Positions 18,072 through 25,571 of a stretch of 64,000 bases of DNA are shown in pieces. Source of the stretch: Streptomyces mangrovi (GTDB lineage: Bacteria > Actinomycetota > Actinomycetes > Streptomycetales > Streptomycetaceae); NCBI RefSeq assembly GCF_900114215.1, contig NZ_FOSG01000027.1:1-64000 (forward strand). Reading direction: 5' to 3'. Both the position numbers and the translations under genes were made by a program. Numbering within the stretch: position 1 is the first letter of the stretch; each line of letters opens with the position of its first letter. Below the pieces are notes generated by a model, which ran no database searches, was not told the DNA's origin, and saw nothing but the letters and a program-made list of their open reading frames with translations.

Positions 18072-18506
18072 GTGAGTACTGCCGAACGCCCCCACTCCGT
18101 GAGCGTCGCCGGAGTCATCGTTGACGACCGCGGCCGGGCCCTGCTGATCAAGCGCAGGGACAACGGGCACTGGGAGCCGCCGGGCGGAGTCCTCGAACCG
18201 GGCGAGACCATCCCCGAGGCCCTCCAGCGCGAGGTTCTCGAAGAGACCGGCATCAAGATCGCCCTTCCGGCGACCCTGACCGGCGTCTACAAGAACATGA
18301 CCGGCCTGATCGTCTCCCTCGTCTTCCGCTGCGAGGCGATCGACGGCGCCCCCACCACCGGCGACGAGACGTACGCGCTGCGCTGGGCCACCCGCGAGGA
18401 CGTCACCGAACTCGCCGACGAGGCATACGCCGTGCGCGTCCTGGACGCCCTGGACGCGGCAGCCCCGCCGGCCGTCCGGGCCCACGACGGCGTGAAACTC
18501 GTCTAG
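18072..18506 (+). CDS. NUDIX hydrolase-domain protein (Pif-like)
   Basis: A 144-residue protein with a complete Nudix box spread over GGVLEPGETIPEALQREVLE and EETGI (about residues 38-60; all catalytic Glu residues present). In pSAM2 the NUDIX-containing Pif protein blocks redundant transfer between cells carrying the element; the position next to the GntR repressor supports the same role here, but a housekeeping Nudix activity cannot be excluded. The GTG at 18072 has a weak RBS, GAGGA. It is divergent from the repressor. Confidence 0.88.
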   Translation: MSTAERPHSVSVAGVIVDDRGRALLIKRRDNGHWEPPGGVLEPGETIPEALQREVLEETGIKIALPATLTGVYKNMTGLIVSLVFRCEAIDGAPTTGDETYALRWATREDVTELADEAYAVRVLDALDAAAPPAVRAHDGVKLV

Positions 18507-18546
18507 CCCGCACCCACTGCCCATGGCCGCCTACCAGCACGAAGGA

Positions 18547-18572
18547 ACTTGTATGGACGAGTATACGAGTAC
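18547..18572. promoter_or_regulatory. GntR operator 4 over the ATPase gene start
   Basis: ACTTGTATGG followed by ACGAGTATACGAGTAC overlaps the start codon at 18553 and contains two ACGAGTA half sites. It suggests the downstream three-gene cluster belongs to the repressor's regulon. Confidence 0.55.
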
Positions 18573-18978
18573 GGTGCGAGTCTGGGAACTCTCCTGCCCG
18601 AGACTCCCGGCCGAGGTCGGCCGCGCACGCCGCTGGACCCGCGACATCCTCCACGACAGCCCTTGCGCCGACGACGCCGCACTGATCGTCACCGAGCTGG
18701 GCGCCAACGCCGTCACCCACACCACCGGGCCCGCCTTCCGCGTCACCATCACCCGCACCACCGAGGCCGTGACGCTCACCGTCACCGACACCGGCGCCAC
18801 CACGCACCCGCGGATCACCCACCCCGACGAGGGGACCACCCACGGCCGAGGACTGGCCATCGTCACCGTCCTCGCCGCAGCGCTGGACATTCACCACGAC
18901 GGCCACGGCCACACGGTGACCGCTCACCTCCCCGCCTCTGCACCGCAGCCGACCACGCGGGAAGCCCAGCCATGCTGA
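18553..18978 (+). CDS. Anti-sigma-factor-like ATP-binding protein (HATPase, RsbW type)
   Basis: A 141-residue GHKL ATPase. The N box is LIVTELGANAVTHT (about residues 43-56). The G1 box is VTDTGATTHP and the G2-like loop THGRGLAIV. Streptomyces has many such small ATPases acting as anti-sigma kinases. This one is carried by the element and overlaps an operator of the element's repressor, so it may couple element state to host sigma factors (inference). The ATG at 18553 has GAAGGA 5 bp upstream. It overlaps the next gene by 7 bp. Confidence 0.85.
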   Translation: MDEYTSTVRVWELSCPRLPAEVGRARRWTRDILHDSPCADDAALIVTELGANAVTHTTGPAFRVTITRTTEAVTLTVTDTGATTHPRITHPDEGTTHGRGLAIVTVLAAALDIHHDGHGHTVTAHLPASAPQPTTREAQPC

Positions 18979-19283
18979 CCCGCTCCTACTGGTGCGAAGC
19001 GATCGCCCACACCCCCAATGACGGCCGCACGTTCTGGCTCGGCGCCCACGCAGCCGGCTCACCGCGCCTCGCCCTGCGCTGGCTCCAGCAACGGGCCCGC
19101 CACATCAGCGACCAGCTCGACCCACCAGCAGCCCGCCCCGTTCTGGCCTGGCTCCACGACGATCAGGCCCACGAACACGCGCTGGCCGATCTCGCCTCCG
19201 GCACGCCCTACAGCCACACGATCTGCGACGACGCCGTGCGCTACCTGCTCACCGCCCGCCCCACCACAAGGCCCCGCCCATGA
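18972..19283 (+). CDS. AICE-associated hypothetical protein
   Basis: A 103-residue soluble protein rich in His, Ala and Arg, starting MLTRSYWCEAIAHTPNDGRT. No motif is recognised. It overlaps the ATPase gene by 7 bp and the next gene by 4 bp (ATGA), so the three genes are translated as one unit. GC and codon use match the core of the element, unlike the cargo after 19.9 kb. Confidence 0.7.
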   Translation: MLTRSYWCEAIAHTPNDGRTFWLGAHAAGSPRLALRWLQQRARHISDQLDPPAARPVLAWLHDDQAHEHALADLASGTPYSHTICDDAVRYLLTARPTTRPRP

Positions 19284-19567
19284 ACCACGACCGAGCCGCC
19301 CGGAACGAGCAGCTGTACCGCTACGAGATCACCGCAGCCCTGAACGCCGTGGTCCGCGCCTGCCAGGACATCGTCACCGAACACAGCCACCGCGGCTTCT
19401 GGACACCCCACACCAGCACCGAGCCGACGCCCACGCACCAAGACCTGATCGAGGCCGCCCGTCGCGACGTGCTCAACCGCCTCCAGATGGTCATCCACTG
19501 CGCCGAGACGGTCGCCTACACCATCGAACACGACCGTCAGCGTCAGCCCAACCAGCCGACTGAGTAA
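19280..19567 (+). CDS. AICE-associated helical hypothetical protein
   Basis: A 95-residue helical protein, MNHDRAARNEQLYRYEITAA at its start, with charged, coiled-coil-like segments (AARRDVLNRLQMVIHCAET). No function is recognised. The ATG overlaps the previous stop as ATGA. It is the last gene of the ATPase cluster; a 370-bp non-coding stretch follows. Confidence 0.68.
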   Translation: MNHDRAARNEQLYRYEITAALNAVVRACQDIVTEHSHRGFWTPHTSTEPTPTHQDLIEAARRDVLNRLQMVIHCAETVAYTIEHDRQRQPNQPTE

Positions 19568-19762
19568 CAACCTTCTCTACGAGTTCAAGGGCGGCTCGCT
19601 CCGCTCGCCGCGCGCGGCCCGGCTCCCCGCCGGGCCTGCGCTCCTGTCTCCGCCCCGCTCCGCCCCGGCATCCGCCGGCCGCGCACCAGCAGCAAGCCGC
19701 ATGGTTGCTGACCAGGCGCCGTCGTGGCTGGGCCCGGTCGGCTTCACGGCTTTAGGCAGCCA

Positions 19763-19870
19763 CCTTGGGGCGAGCCTCGAAGATCGGGGCCCACATCGGG
19801 CTATTGCGGGCAGGCGAGGAGCCAGCCCGATTCCCGGCCAGCGTACGGGCCCCGATCTCTCGCCCCAAGG
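19763..19870. repeat. Large nested inverted repeat in a non-coding gap
   Basis: Three nested stems are visible: CCTTGGGGCGAG (19763-19774) with its complement at 19859-19870; GATCGGGGCCC (19782-19792) with 19847-19857; ATCGGGCT (19795-19802) with 19824-19831. The gap 19568-19935 holds no convincing gene. The structure could be a replication origin, a structured RNA or a recombination remnant. Confidence 0.75.
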
Positions 19871-19935
19871 CAGCTCCCGCCCAAAGCCGCTCCACCGACC
19901 TTGCTGCACAGATGACAGCCCGTACTCTCACTGCC

Positions 19936-20466
19936 ATGAGCAACCTGATCGCGGCTGCAGCAGTGGTCGTCAGCCTAGTAGCTCTCTATTTCAGCGGTGC
20001 ACAGTTCAGGCTCAACAAGCGCATCCAACTAGAGGCTGCTCAGCCTTACGTCGTGCCAGACATCCAACCCCGAGCGGGAGGGTCTGGCCTACTTGTCTTC
20101 ACCCTAGAGAACGTCGGCCCCACCGTTGCCCGCGATGTGGAGATAAGCATCGACCCTCCACTCAAGGGGGGAGAGCGAGATGTGTGGGACGAAAGACTCG
20201 GTCGCGCCTTGGGTAGAAAAATCTCTCACCTGCCACCACGGCGGCGACTTGAGTGGTTTTTCACCTTTGCCCCACGTTTTTACCAAAGGACCGACTTGCC
20301 CCGTCAATATACGGTCACAGTGAAGGCCAACGGGCCGTCTGGCCCTGTCGAGGAGATGTCTTACATCATCGATCTTGATGCCATGGAGGGCACCGCGCTG
20401 GACCGCGCAACCGTAGTCGCCAAGCTAGACAAGATCGCTAAGCACATCGCAGAACGCGATAGATGA
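19936..20466 (+). CDS. Hypothetical membrane-anchored protein (element cargo)
   Basis: A 176-residue protein with one N-terminal membrane segment (LIAAAAVVVSLVALYFSG), a basic stop-transfer (RLNKRIQLEA) and a beta-rich soluble domain of Ig-like pattern (LVFTLENVGPTVARDVEISI). A C-terminal helix, DRATVVAKLDKIAKHIAERD, follows. The topology suggests the soluble part is cytoplasmic. Codon use is clearly less GC-biased than the rest of the element, a sign of separate transfer. The ATG at 19936 is chosen as the start of the membrane segment; no strong RBS is present. Function unknown; surface exclusion or defence are possibilities only. Confidence 0.7.
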   Translation: MSNLIAAAAVVVSLVALYFSGAQFRLNKRIQLEAAQPYVVPDIQPRAGGSGLLVFTLENVGPTVARDVEISIDPPLKGGERDVWDERLGRALGRKISHLPPRRRLEWFFTFAPRFYQRTDLPRQYTVTVKANGPSGPVEEMSYIIDLDAMEGTALDRATVVAKLDKIAKHIAERDR

Positions 20467-20735
20467 CAACAGTTGTGCGGTCGGTAGGGTCAGCGGGTCG
20501 CTCCCCTTCCACGCCCTGTCAGACGGGGAACCACCGGGAGTCGCGGTTGCCGACAGACAGCGGGTGTGGCAACGGCCCCCAACCGTATGCACTGGTCAGG
20601 GGCCGTGGGAGTGCGGAGGCTGTACGGTTTGAACGCACGGTGGTGTCGGCACCACGACGATTTTCAAGATCGCTTACGACTGTCTCGTTCGAGGCATGGT
20701 CGACCTCAGGGGCAGTCAGCTCTTTCGGTAAGAGG

Positions 20736-20963
20736 TCAGCCCACCTGCATCCGCCAAATCAGCCAGCTGACGACCGCGCAACCGAGTGTGTACGCGGCAC
20801 CCTTAAGGGCGTTCATAAGAAAAATGCGCAGGTAGCGACGGCTACGGCGGCGCCACCGAGCCGTAGAGTGTGGAGTAGGACGTCCCGTAGAGGGGAGTCC
20901 GCGGGAGTGCTTGTTCAAGGGGTACTCCGGAAAATCCAGTGATGTGTGCTGGTGATGTCGCAC
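20736..20963 (-). CDS. Possible small membrane protein
   Basis: Up to 75 residues. The basic middle (RWRRRSRRYLRI) is followed by a single hydrophobic helix, AYTLGCAVVSWLIWRM. The C-terminal half looks like a real membrane protein. The start is uncertain (GTG at 20963 overlaps a hairpin; internal starts are possible). The forward-strand reading of the same bases has a worse composition. Apart from this candidate, nothing convincing is seen between 20467 and 20960. Confidence 0.3.
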   Translation of the reverse strand: MRHHQHTSLDFPEYPLNKHSRGLPSTGRPTPHSTARWRRRSRRYLRIFLMNALKGAAYTLGCAVVSWLIWRMQVG

Positions 20964-20999
20964 CGCTCCGCCCTGGCGCCAACCACATGCGGAGCGGTG
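20961..20999 (-). terminator. Hairpin downstream of the 21006-21854 gene
   Basis: An 11-bp stem, CACCGCTCCGC (20961-20971) with GCGGAGCGGTG (20989-20999), and a 17-base loop lie 7 bp after the stop codon of the leftward gene. Confidence 0.65.
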
Positions 21000-21005
21000 C
21001 GGCCT

Positions 21006-21854
21006 TCATTTCTTCGGGACCGTGCCCGAGGGAACCTCAGCGGCAGCCTGCTCGTCGGCCGTCGGTTCTCCGAGGCCGCGAGGAGTGAAGGGGGGCCACA
21101 AGCTGTACACGGGGCGCGAGCCCCTACCTGATCGAGTCTTGAGGGTGTCGAACCACTCGTCGTCGAGGTGATCGAGGATGCCGTGCCTCCGCAACTCGTT
21201 GATGCCCTTGCCGGCAGTGTCGGCGGAGATGCCGTACCACTCGGGCATCCGCTCTTGGGGGAGAGTGAACTCGATCTTCCTCTGGTTCAAGGCGATCAGG
21301 AGCATGGCCTTCCCTGGAAGAGAGAGCGTGTTGTGCCAGCCTTTTTCCCAGTACTCGTAAGGCAGCTGAAAGTAGGGGTCTCCTAGGTTTTCGCCCGGCG
21401 ACGTGTACGGTCGCCCAGAGCCATCTTCATGCAGCTTCGTGATGGTTGACTTGCCGCCTTCACCGCGAGCTCGGGAGATGAGTTGCAGTTCCCTAAGGAC
21501 TTTCCATGCGCGAGACACGGCGGTGGTTCCTGCTGTCTCATCAAAGATGCCCCCGGACCGGGCCCATGTCGTGGACCACTCGGTGACGGAGAAGTCTCCG
21601 CCACTAGTGACAGCACTGAGCAACAGATACAGGTCCAAAGGGCGCTTAGCGGAGCGGCGTACCAGATCAGCCAGAGCACCGGGCGACTTCACTCCGCCCT
21701 TGCTCTTCCCCTTCTGGAGGAAGGCTCGACGGATCGGCACTGTACGGGTCGGACGTTGAGAGCGATCAAGGATGAGCTTGATGGTCTCAGGTTGCCCCAG
21801 AGGCGTTCCCTTCTGCATCTGGGGGGAGTTGAGACCTCGGTGAGGAGTCGTCAT
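21006..21854 (-). CDS. Hypothetical winged-helix-like protein (element cargo)
   Basis: A 282-residue protein. The middle (SAKRPLDLYLLLSAVTSGGD through SRAWKVLRELQLISRARGEG, about residues 70-130) and a second region (GISADTAGKGINELRRHGIL, about residues 209-228) look like two winged-helix folds, as in plasmid replication or partition proteins. No catalytic motif is visible. It may be a cargo regulator or a second replication-related protein. Base composition is lower in GC than the AICE core. The ATG at 21854 has a GAGGT-like purine stretch. It is transcribed toward 20961, away from attR. Confidence 0.65.
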   Translation of the reverse strand: MTTPHRGLNSPQMQKGTPLGQPETIKLILDRSQRPTRTVPIRRAFLQKGKSKGGVKSPGALADLVRRSAKRPLDLYLLLSAVTSGGDFSVTEWSTTWARSGGIFDETAGTTAVSRAWKVLRELQLISRARGEGGKSTITKLHEDGSGRPYTSPGENLGDPYFQLPYEYWEKGWHNTLSLPGKAMLLIALNQRKIEFTLPQERMPEWYGISADTAGKGINELRRHGILDHLDDEWFDTLKTRSGRGSRPVYSLWPPFTPRGLGEPTADEQAAAEVPSGTVPKK

Positions 21855-22328
21855 GCAGAAATCATGGCACGGACTTGGCGCTTGCCACCCGACTGAGAAG
21901 ACACCCTGAGCAACATCGACTTGCCGTTTCAGCGAGTGCCATACGATGACTGGATCATGTCTCGTAGGACAGCTGGTTAGATGACAAGTAACGATGACAC
22001 ACTTATTGTGCCGAGTTGCGGGGCATCAGTGAACTGGCCGACCTCCACAGAGAGCTTGACTCGCGCCCCACGTGTCGCGAACTTGTCTATGTTCCGCAGG
22101 TTCTCACACCGTGGAGTGCCGTAGGGCAGCTCTCTCCATACGCGAAGCAACACAGCAGCGAAGTACTGCGACCCCAGTAACCTCCCTGCCCGAGTGGCAA
22201 TCACATACGGCTACAGGGCAGCCAGTATGACCGCCACTGAACGATTCGCGTAGAGCTACGAACTAGGAGATCACCGCGGACGAGCGGCCAGCGCAGCCCA
22301 GCGGCGGCCCAGGCGAGCGGAAGGCAAC
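21855..22328. other. Gap without a convincing gene at the right end of the element
   Basis: About 470 bp of lower-GC sequence. A possible 75-codon reading on the minus strand (21977-22204) has no RBS and no recognisable domain. The part near attR probably serves as the attP arm. Confidence 0.6.
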
Positions 22329-22354
22329 CCGTGCCAGATGCGTGCCAGAACGGG
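22329..22354. promoter_or_regulatory. Candidate integrase arm-type site near attR
   Basis: CCGTGCCAGATGCGTGCCAGAA plus flank repeats the pair found at 10824-10849 with one internal mismatch (ATG for ATC). It lies 106 bp from the att core on the opposite arm. Confidence 0.6.
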
Positions 22355-22459
22355 CAGGGAGGAGCGGTCAACAGCGGTCACTTCAGACCCTCCCTCAGCG
22401 TGGGCTGTGAGGGCATCTGCGCAGTTCAGGGGTGTAATACGCAGGTGATCGAGCGGTGA

Positions 22460-22552
22460 TTCCCAAGCTCAGAGCGCGGGTTCGATTCCCGTCACCCGCT
22501 CCATGACGAAGGCCCAGGTCAGCGACCTGGGCCTTGTTCGTTGTCCGGACCC
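22460..22552. repeat. attR: attR: direct repeat with the displaced tRNA-Gly 3' half
   Basis: 62 bp identical to 10710-10771 and then near-identical to 22552. It includes the anticodon loop, T arm, CCA and terminator hairpin of tRNA-Gly but no 5' half, so it is not a functional tRNA. The hairpin loop region reads AGC here and AAA in attL. Confidence 0.93.
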
Positions 22553-22617
22553 GCGCCTCTCGCGGTCGGAGCGGCCGGATGCCGGTCGGCGGGGACTCGG
22601 TGGAACGCTGGGGGCGG

Positions 22618-22947
22618 TCAAGGCAGTTCGGGGCGGATGAGGGACCGGGCGATCGGTTCTCCGGTGCGTGCCGCGTAGGTCATCCGCTCCCGCACTTCGC
22701 GGAGGGTGCGCGGCCGGTAGCCGGGTCCGGCGCAGCAGCTCTTGTGGAAGTGGATCCCCGCGTTCACCAGCACGGTGAGCACCCGCCACCCCTCGTCGTC
22801 CCGCCTCCGGGGCGCCGCGAAGGCCGAACCGACGTGGGCCAGCCCCTCACCGCACCGGGGACACCGCCGCTCGTGGTCACCGGGGTAGGGCTGCTTGTAG
22901 GAGGCCCGGCACGGCAGGCAGACGTACGAGGTCTTCGCGTGTCCCAT
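22618..22947 (-). CDS. Zinc-ribbon hypothetical protein
   Basis: A 109-residue protein with MGHAKTSYVCLPCRASYKQP at its start. C10/C13 (CLPC) and C29/C32 (CPRCGEG) would form a zinc ribbon; a second cysteine pair is in HKSCCAGPGYRP. The C-terminus, REVRERMTYAARTGEPIARS, is helical. I recall similar Streptomyces proteins carrying misleading enzyme names in databases; nothing here suggests enzyme activity. The ATG at 22947 is the natural start. It lies downstream of the frameshifted gene on the same strand. Confidence 0.72.
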   Translation of the reverse strand: MGHAKTSYVCLPCRASYKQPYPGDHERRCPRCGEGLAHVGSAFAAPRRRDDEGWRVLTVLVNAGIHFHKSCCAGPGYRPRTLREVRERMTYAARTGEPIARSLIRPELP

Positions 22948-23019
22948 GCGGTCAGCGTAGGCCCGCCGCCTTCGCGGCTCGACGGATTTACGGACCGGAC
23001 GGAGTGGAACGGCGGGCGG

Positions 23020-23741
23020 TCACGCGGGGAGGTCGTGGAGGTCCACGGGGGTGCAGTCGTGGAGGGCCAGGACCTGCCGGTGGGCCACCGTCCACCGGAT
23101 CGCCGGGTGGTCGTGGGGCACCTCCTCCAGGGAGGCGGCGACCGGCTCCAGGGTGGCCGGATGGTGGACGGTCCCGGCCACGCCCACACCCGTGCCCGGC
23201 CCACCGGCGCGGCCACGTACCCCTCGCGCAGCCGTGGGCAGGCCCGTACGGAGATCCGGGCGCACGGCACGCACACCGGCGGCGCCGTCGTCCGCTCCCC
23301 CTCCTCCACCGGGCGGCCCACGTCCCGCAGTACGAACAGCCACGGCCCGCCGTTCGTCGTCGGCCCGCCGCACACCTGGCAGAGCATGCGCCGCACCGCC
23401 CGCCGCTGCCGCAGCGCGTGCACCAGTTGGTACTGCGGCCTGCCCCGGCCCTGCGCGATGGACTGCCGCACCCACAGCACCCCGCGCCCGTCCCGGTCGT
23501 GCGCCGGCTCCCCCGGATACGCGATCCCCTCACCGTCCGCTCCCGTCCGCCGCATCAGCGGAGGCCGGCGCGCCCGCTCCCGGCTCCACGAGGCGATGTA
23601 GGGAACCGGCCCCGGCCCGGCACTCTCGCCGGGCGGTGCGTTCCGCCGCTCTTCTGTCGGGTTCGTCCTCACAAAGGACCTCCACTCCTGGTGTCCGCAG
23701 GCGCCGACCGGGGCGGAACCGCCGGGAACGGTCGCGGTCAT
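23020..23741 (-). pseudogene. Frameshifted hypothetical gene of the second element
   Basis: Starting with ATG at 23741 (GGAGGAG RBS), the frame reads VPYIASWSRERARRPPLMRR, then WVRQSIAQGRGRPQYQLVHA, CQVCGGPTTNGGPWLFVLRD and APVGRARVW. It then becomes nonsense. The following sense continues in another frame as GVAGTVHHPATLEPVAASLE to VHRQ-like and HDCTPVDLHDLPA at 23020. One G missing in the GGG run at 23183-23185 (plus-strand CCC) would restore one protein of about 240 residues. It has a CxxC pair (CQVC) with two later cysteines and looks like a conserved Streptomyces hypothetical. Either a true mutation or a sequencing error. Confidence 0.7.
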
Positions 23742-23755
23742 GGGGCGCTCTCCTC

Positions 23756-23998
23756 CTAGTCGATCTCCGCCCAGACGACGGCTCCGTGCCGGGCGTGAAC
23801 GTGTCCGTAGCGGTCGGCGTCGGCCAGGATCGCCAAGATGGCGCGCCATCGGGTGTCGCTGAGATCGCCGGGAAGCCCGACCTCGACACGGATCGTTCCG
23901 GGGCGCTTCGCAATGCGCGGCTCGTTGCCCGAGGCCACCGCGAGACCGGTGGCCAGCGCGACGGACCGCGCCGTGAAACCGCATGAGCGCACAGGCAT
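23756..23998 (-). CDS. Small hypothetical protein, first gene of the GntR-divergent operon
   Basis: An 80-residue protein starting MPVRSCGFTARSVALATGLA and ending in RHGAVVWAEID. It has an alpha/beta pattern (PGTIRVEVGLPGDLSDTRW) but no motif I recognise. The ATG at 23998 begins the protein-like part; an extension to 24115 would cover the promoter. The stop lies 14 bp before the next gene, with the RBS of that gene between them, so they are one operon. It is divergent from the GntR gene, which probably controls it. Confidence 0.62.
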   Translation of the reverse strand: MPVRSCGFTARSVALATGLAVASGNEPRIAKRPGTIRVEVGLPGDLSDTRWRAILAILADADRYGHVHARHGAVVWAEID

Positions 23999-24029
23999 CC
24001 CCCGTGAACGAATAAATACGAAGAGTATT

Positions 24030-24043
24030 GCTACTTCAGTAGC
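24030..24043. promoter_or_regulatory. Palindromic operator between divergent genes
   Basis: GCTACTTCAGTAGC, with 6-bp perfect arms, lies in an AT-rich stretch (24005-24075) between genes starting at 23998 (-) and 24125 (+). It is the likely binding site of the GntR protein. Confidence 0.6.
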
Positions 24044-24124
24044 TTTCACCTGATGCAGTAACTTGTCAACATCGACCGAGAACCCGCCCCACCGCCCCGC
24101 ACGCCGGGGCGACACGGAGAGTCC

Positions 24125-24913
24125 ATGTCACGAGAGGCGCCCTACCTCCAGATCGCCGACGCCTTGCGCGCCCGTATCAAGGCAGGTGAGTGGGCTGTCG
24201 GCGAGAAGCTGCCCTCACGCGCCCAGCTCGCCGCCGAGTACGGCGTCGGACGCAACGTCACCCAGCGCGCCATGGACCGGCTCATCATCGAAGGGCTGCT
24301 GGAGGGCCGCGCCGGGTCGGGCACCTACGTGCGCAGGCCGCGCGAGCGGATGCGCATGGTCCGCTCCCACCACCGCGAGCGCCGTGGCACCTCCCCGTTC
24401 CGCTCCGACATGGCCGAGCACGGCAGGAACGGCACCTGGGAGTCCCACAGCCAGGCCCGTACTCCCGCTCCCGAGCACATCGCCGACCGGCTCGCCATCA
24501 GCCCCGGCGACCTGTGCGTGGTCACCCGCTACGAGTTCCTCGCCGACGGCCGGCCCGTCCAGCTCTCCCGGTCCTGGGAGCCCATGGCCATCACCGACGG
24601 CACTCCCGTCGTACTGCCCGAGGCAGGTCCACTGGCCGGTGCCGGAGTCGTGGAACGCATGCGCTCGATCGGAGTCACCGTCGACACCGCCGTGGAGATC
24701 CCCCGACCGGCCCGCGCCACCCAGGAGGAGGCCAACCTGCTGGGCATCGCCCTGGGCGACCTCGTCCTCCACATCGAGCGCACCTACTACGACACCGGCG
24801 GCCGTCCCGTCGAAACAGCCGACATCACGGTCCCCGACGCCCGCTGGGAGGTCGCCTACGAGTTCGGCATCGACCGCCCGCCCGGCAGCCGGGAGACCCC
24901 ACCCGGCGGGTGA
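24125..24913 (+). CDS. GntR-family regulator with UTRA domain
   Basis: A 262-residue regulator: winged helix at residues 8-75 (YLQIADALRARIKAGEWAVG, then QLAAEYGVGRNVTQRAM) and a UTRA domain (residues 100-255, VVTRYEFLADGRPVQLSRSW). It differs clearly from the GntR protein of the intact element, so it is not a duplicate. It probably represses the divergent operon at 23998 through the palindrome between them. The ATG at 24125 has GGAGAGTCC just upstream. Confidence 0.88.
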   Translation: MSREAPYLQIADALRARIKAGEWAVGEKLPSRAQLAAEYGVGRNVTQRAMDRLIIEGLLEGRAGSGTYVRRPRERMRMVRSHHRERRGTSPFRSDMAEHGRNGTWESHSQARTPAPEHIADRLAISPGDLCVVTRYEFLADGRPVQLSRSWEPMAITDGTPVVLPEAGPLAGAGVVERMRSIGVTVDTAVEIPRPARATQEEANLLGIALGDLVLHIERTYYDTGGRPVETADITVPDARWEVAYEFGIDRPPGSRETPPGG

Positions 24914-25080
24914 CGAACTCCTGGAAGCCCGGCGCGCGTTCAGGAGGCCGTTGGCCTCGGGGAGCCGGGAGCGTCGCGCGGACCGGTTCCGCGGGCGGCG
25001 GCTCGGCCGGACGTACGAGGCCGGGGCGGGTGAGCAGCAGCGCTCCGCGGCGGCTCACGGCCGAAGCCGCTTCACCGCCC

Positions 25081-25509
25081 TCACAGCCCAGGATGGCGGT
25101 GGCGGTGGCGTTCGTGGTACGTGCGGAAGTCGAAGAAGCGCAGGCCCTCGACCTCGACCTCCGTCTCGATCTCCCGCAGGGTCCAGGCATGCTCGGAGTA
25201 GTCGTCGAACGCGACGCCGCCTCGCTCCAGCAACAGCGCGGCGAGGCGGCGCACCTCAGCGGTTCCGTCGATGCGCCCGGATATGTCGGCCTGCACTCCC
25301 CATGTGGGGTGATGCCCGAGGGCCGCGTCGAGGAGGGCCACCTCATCGGGCTCCCAGTCCTGGAACAAGCAGCCGGTCTCCTCGTCGTCGATCACGACAT
25401 GGACGCGTTCGGCGAACGTCCACGCCCCGTCGCCCCCCGCCATGTGGCGGTCCAGGCAGGCCACTGTGTCGGCACGATCGGCTGCGGGAAACAGGAACAC
25501 GGTTCGCAT
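25081..25509 (-). CDS. Hypothetical protein
   Basis: A 142-residue acidic protein. It starts MRTVFLFPAADRADTVACLD and contains HVVIDDEETGCLFQDWEPDE and RLAALLLERGGVAFDDYSEH. The C-terminus is basic and His-rich (YHERHRHRHPGL). The composition is that of a real soluble protein, but I do not recognise the family. The ATG at 25509 begins the protein-like part; readings from further upstream run through the att remnant. It lies alone between the GntR gene and the third att copy. Confidence 0.65.
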   Translation of the reverse strand: MRTVFLFPAADRADTVACLDRHMAGGDGAWTFAERVHVVIDDEETGCLFQDWEPDEVALLDAALGHHPTWGVQADISGRIDGTAEVRRLAALLLERGGVAFDDYSEHAWTLREIETEVEVEGLRFFDFRTYHERHRHRHPGL

Positions 25510-25571
25510 GGACGCAGCGTAGGAGCAGCGGCCGCGCCGCACCGCGGGAACGGCGACCGGACGAGCACTGT

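Larger units (their letters stand above)
10710..22521. mobile_element. pSAM2-like actinomycete integrative and conjugative element (AICE), 11.8 kb
   Basis: The element is bounded by a 62-bp perfect repeat in tRNA-Gly(CCC). It holds the full AICE module set in order: integrase, excisionase, replication initiator, Spd-type spread proteins, FtsK-like translocase, SCO3933-type protein, GntR repressor with operators, NUDIX protein, anti-sigma-like ATPase, then unknown cargo. The integrase is next to attL. The core genes are intact, so excision and transfer look possible. The last 2.5 kb is lower in GC than the rest, suggesting separately acquired cargo. Confidence 0.93.

Noticed and set aside
19577..19909. 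110-codon minus-strand ORF over the inverted repeat
   Set aside because: It exists only because of the GC-rich stems; no RBS and no protein-like pattern.
20463..20942. 159-codon plus-strand ORF in the AICE cargo
   Set aside because: No RBS and poor amino-acid composition; the opposite strand holds a better membrane-protein candidate.
21977..22204. 75-codon minus-strand ORF near attR
   Set aside because: GTG start without RBS and no recognisable domain; probably non-coding attP arm sequence.
22460..22503. Second tRNA-Gly gene at attR
   Set aside because: Only the 3' half is present; there is no acceptor 5' strand or D arm.
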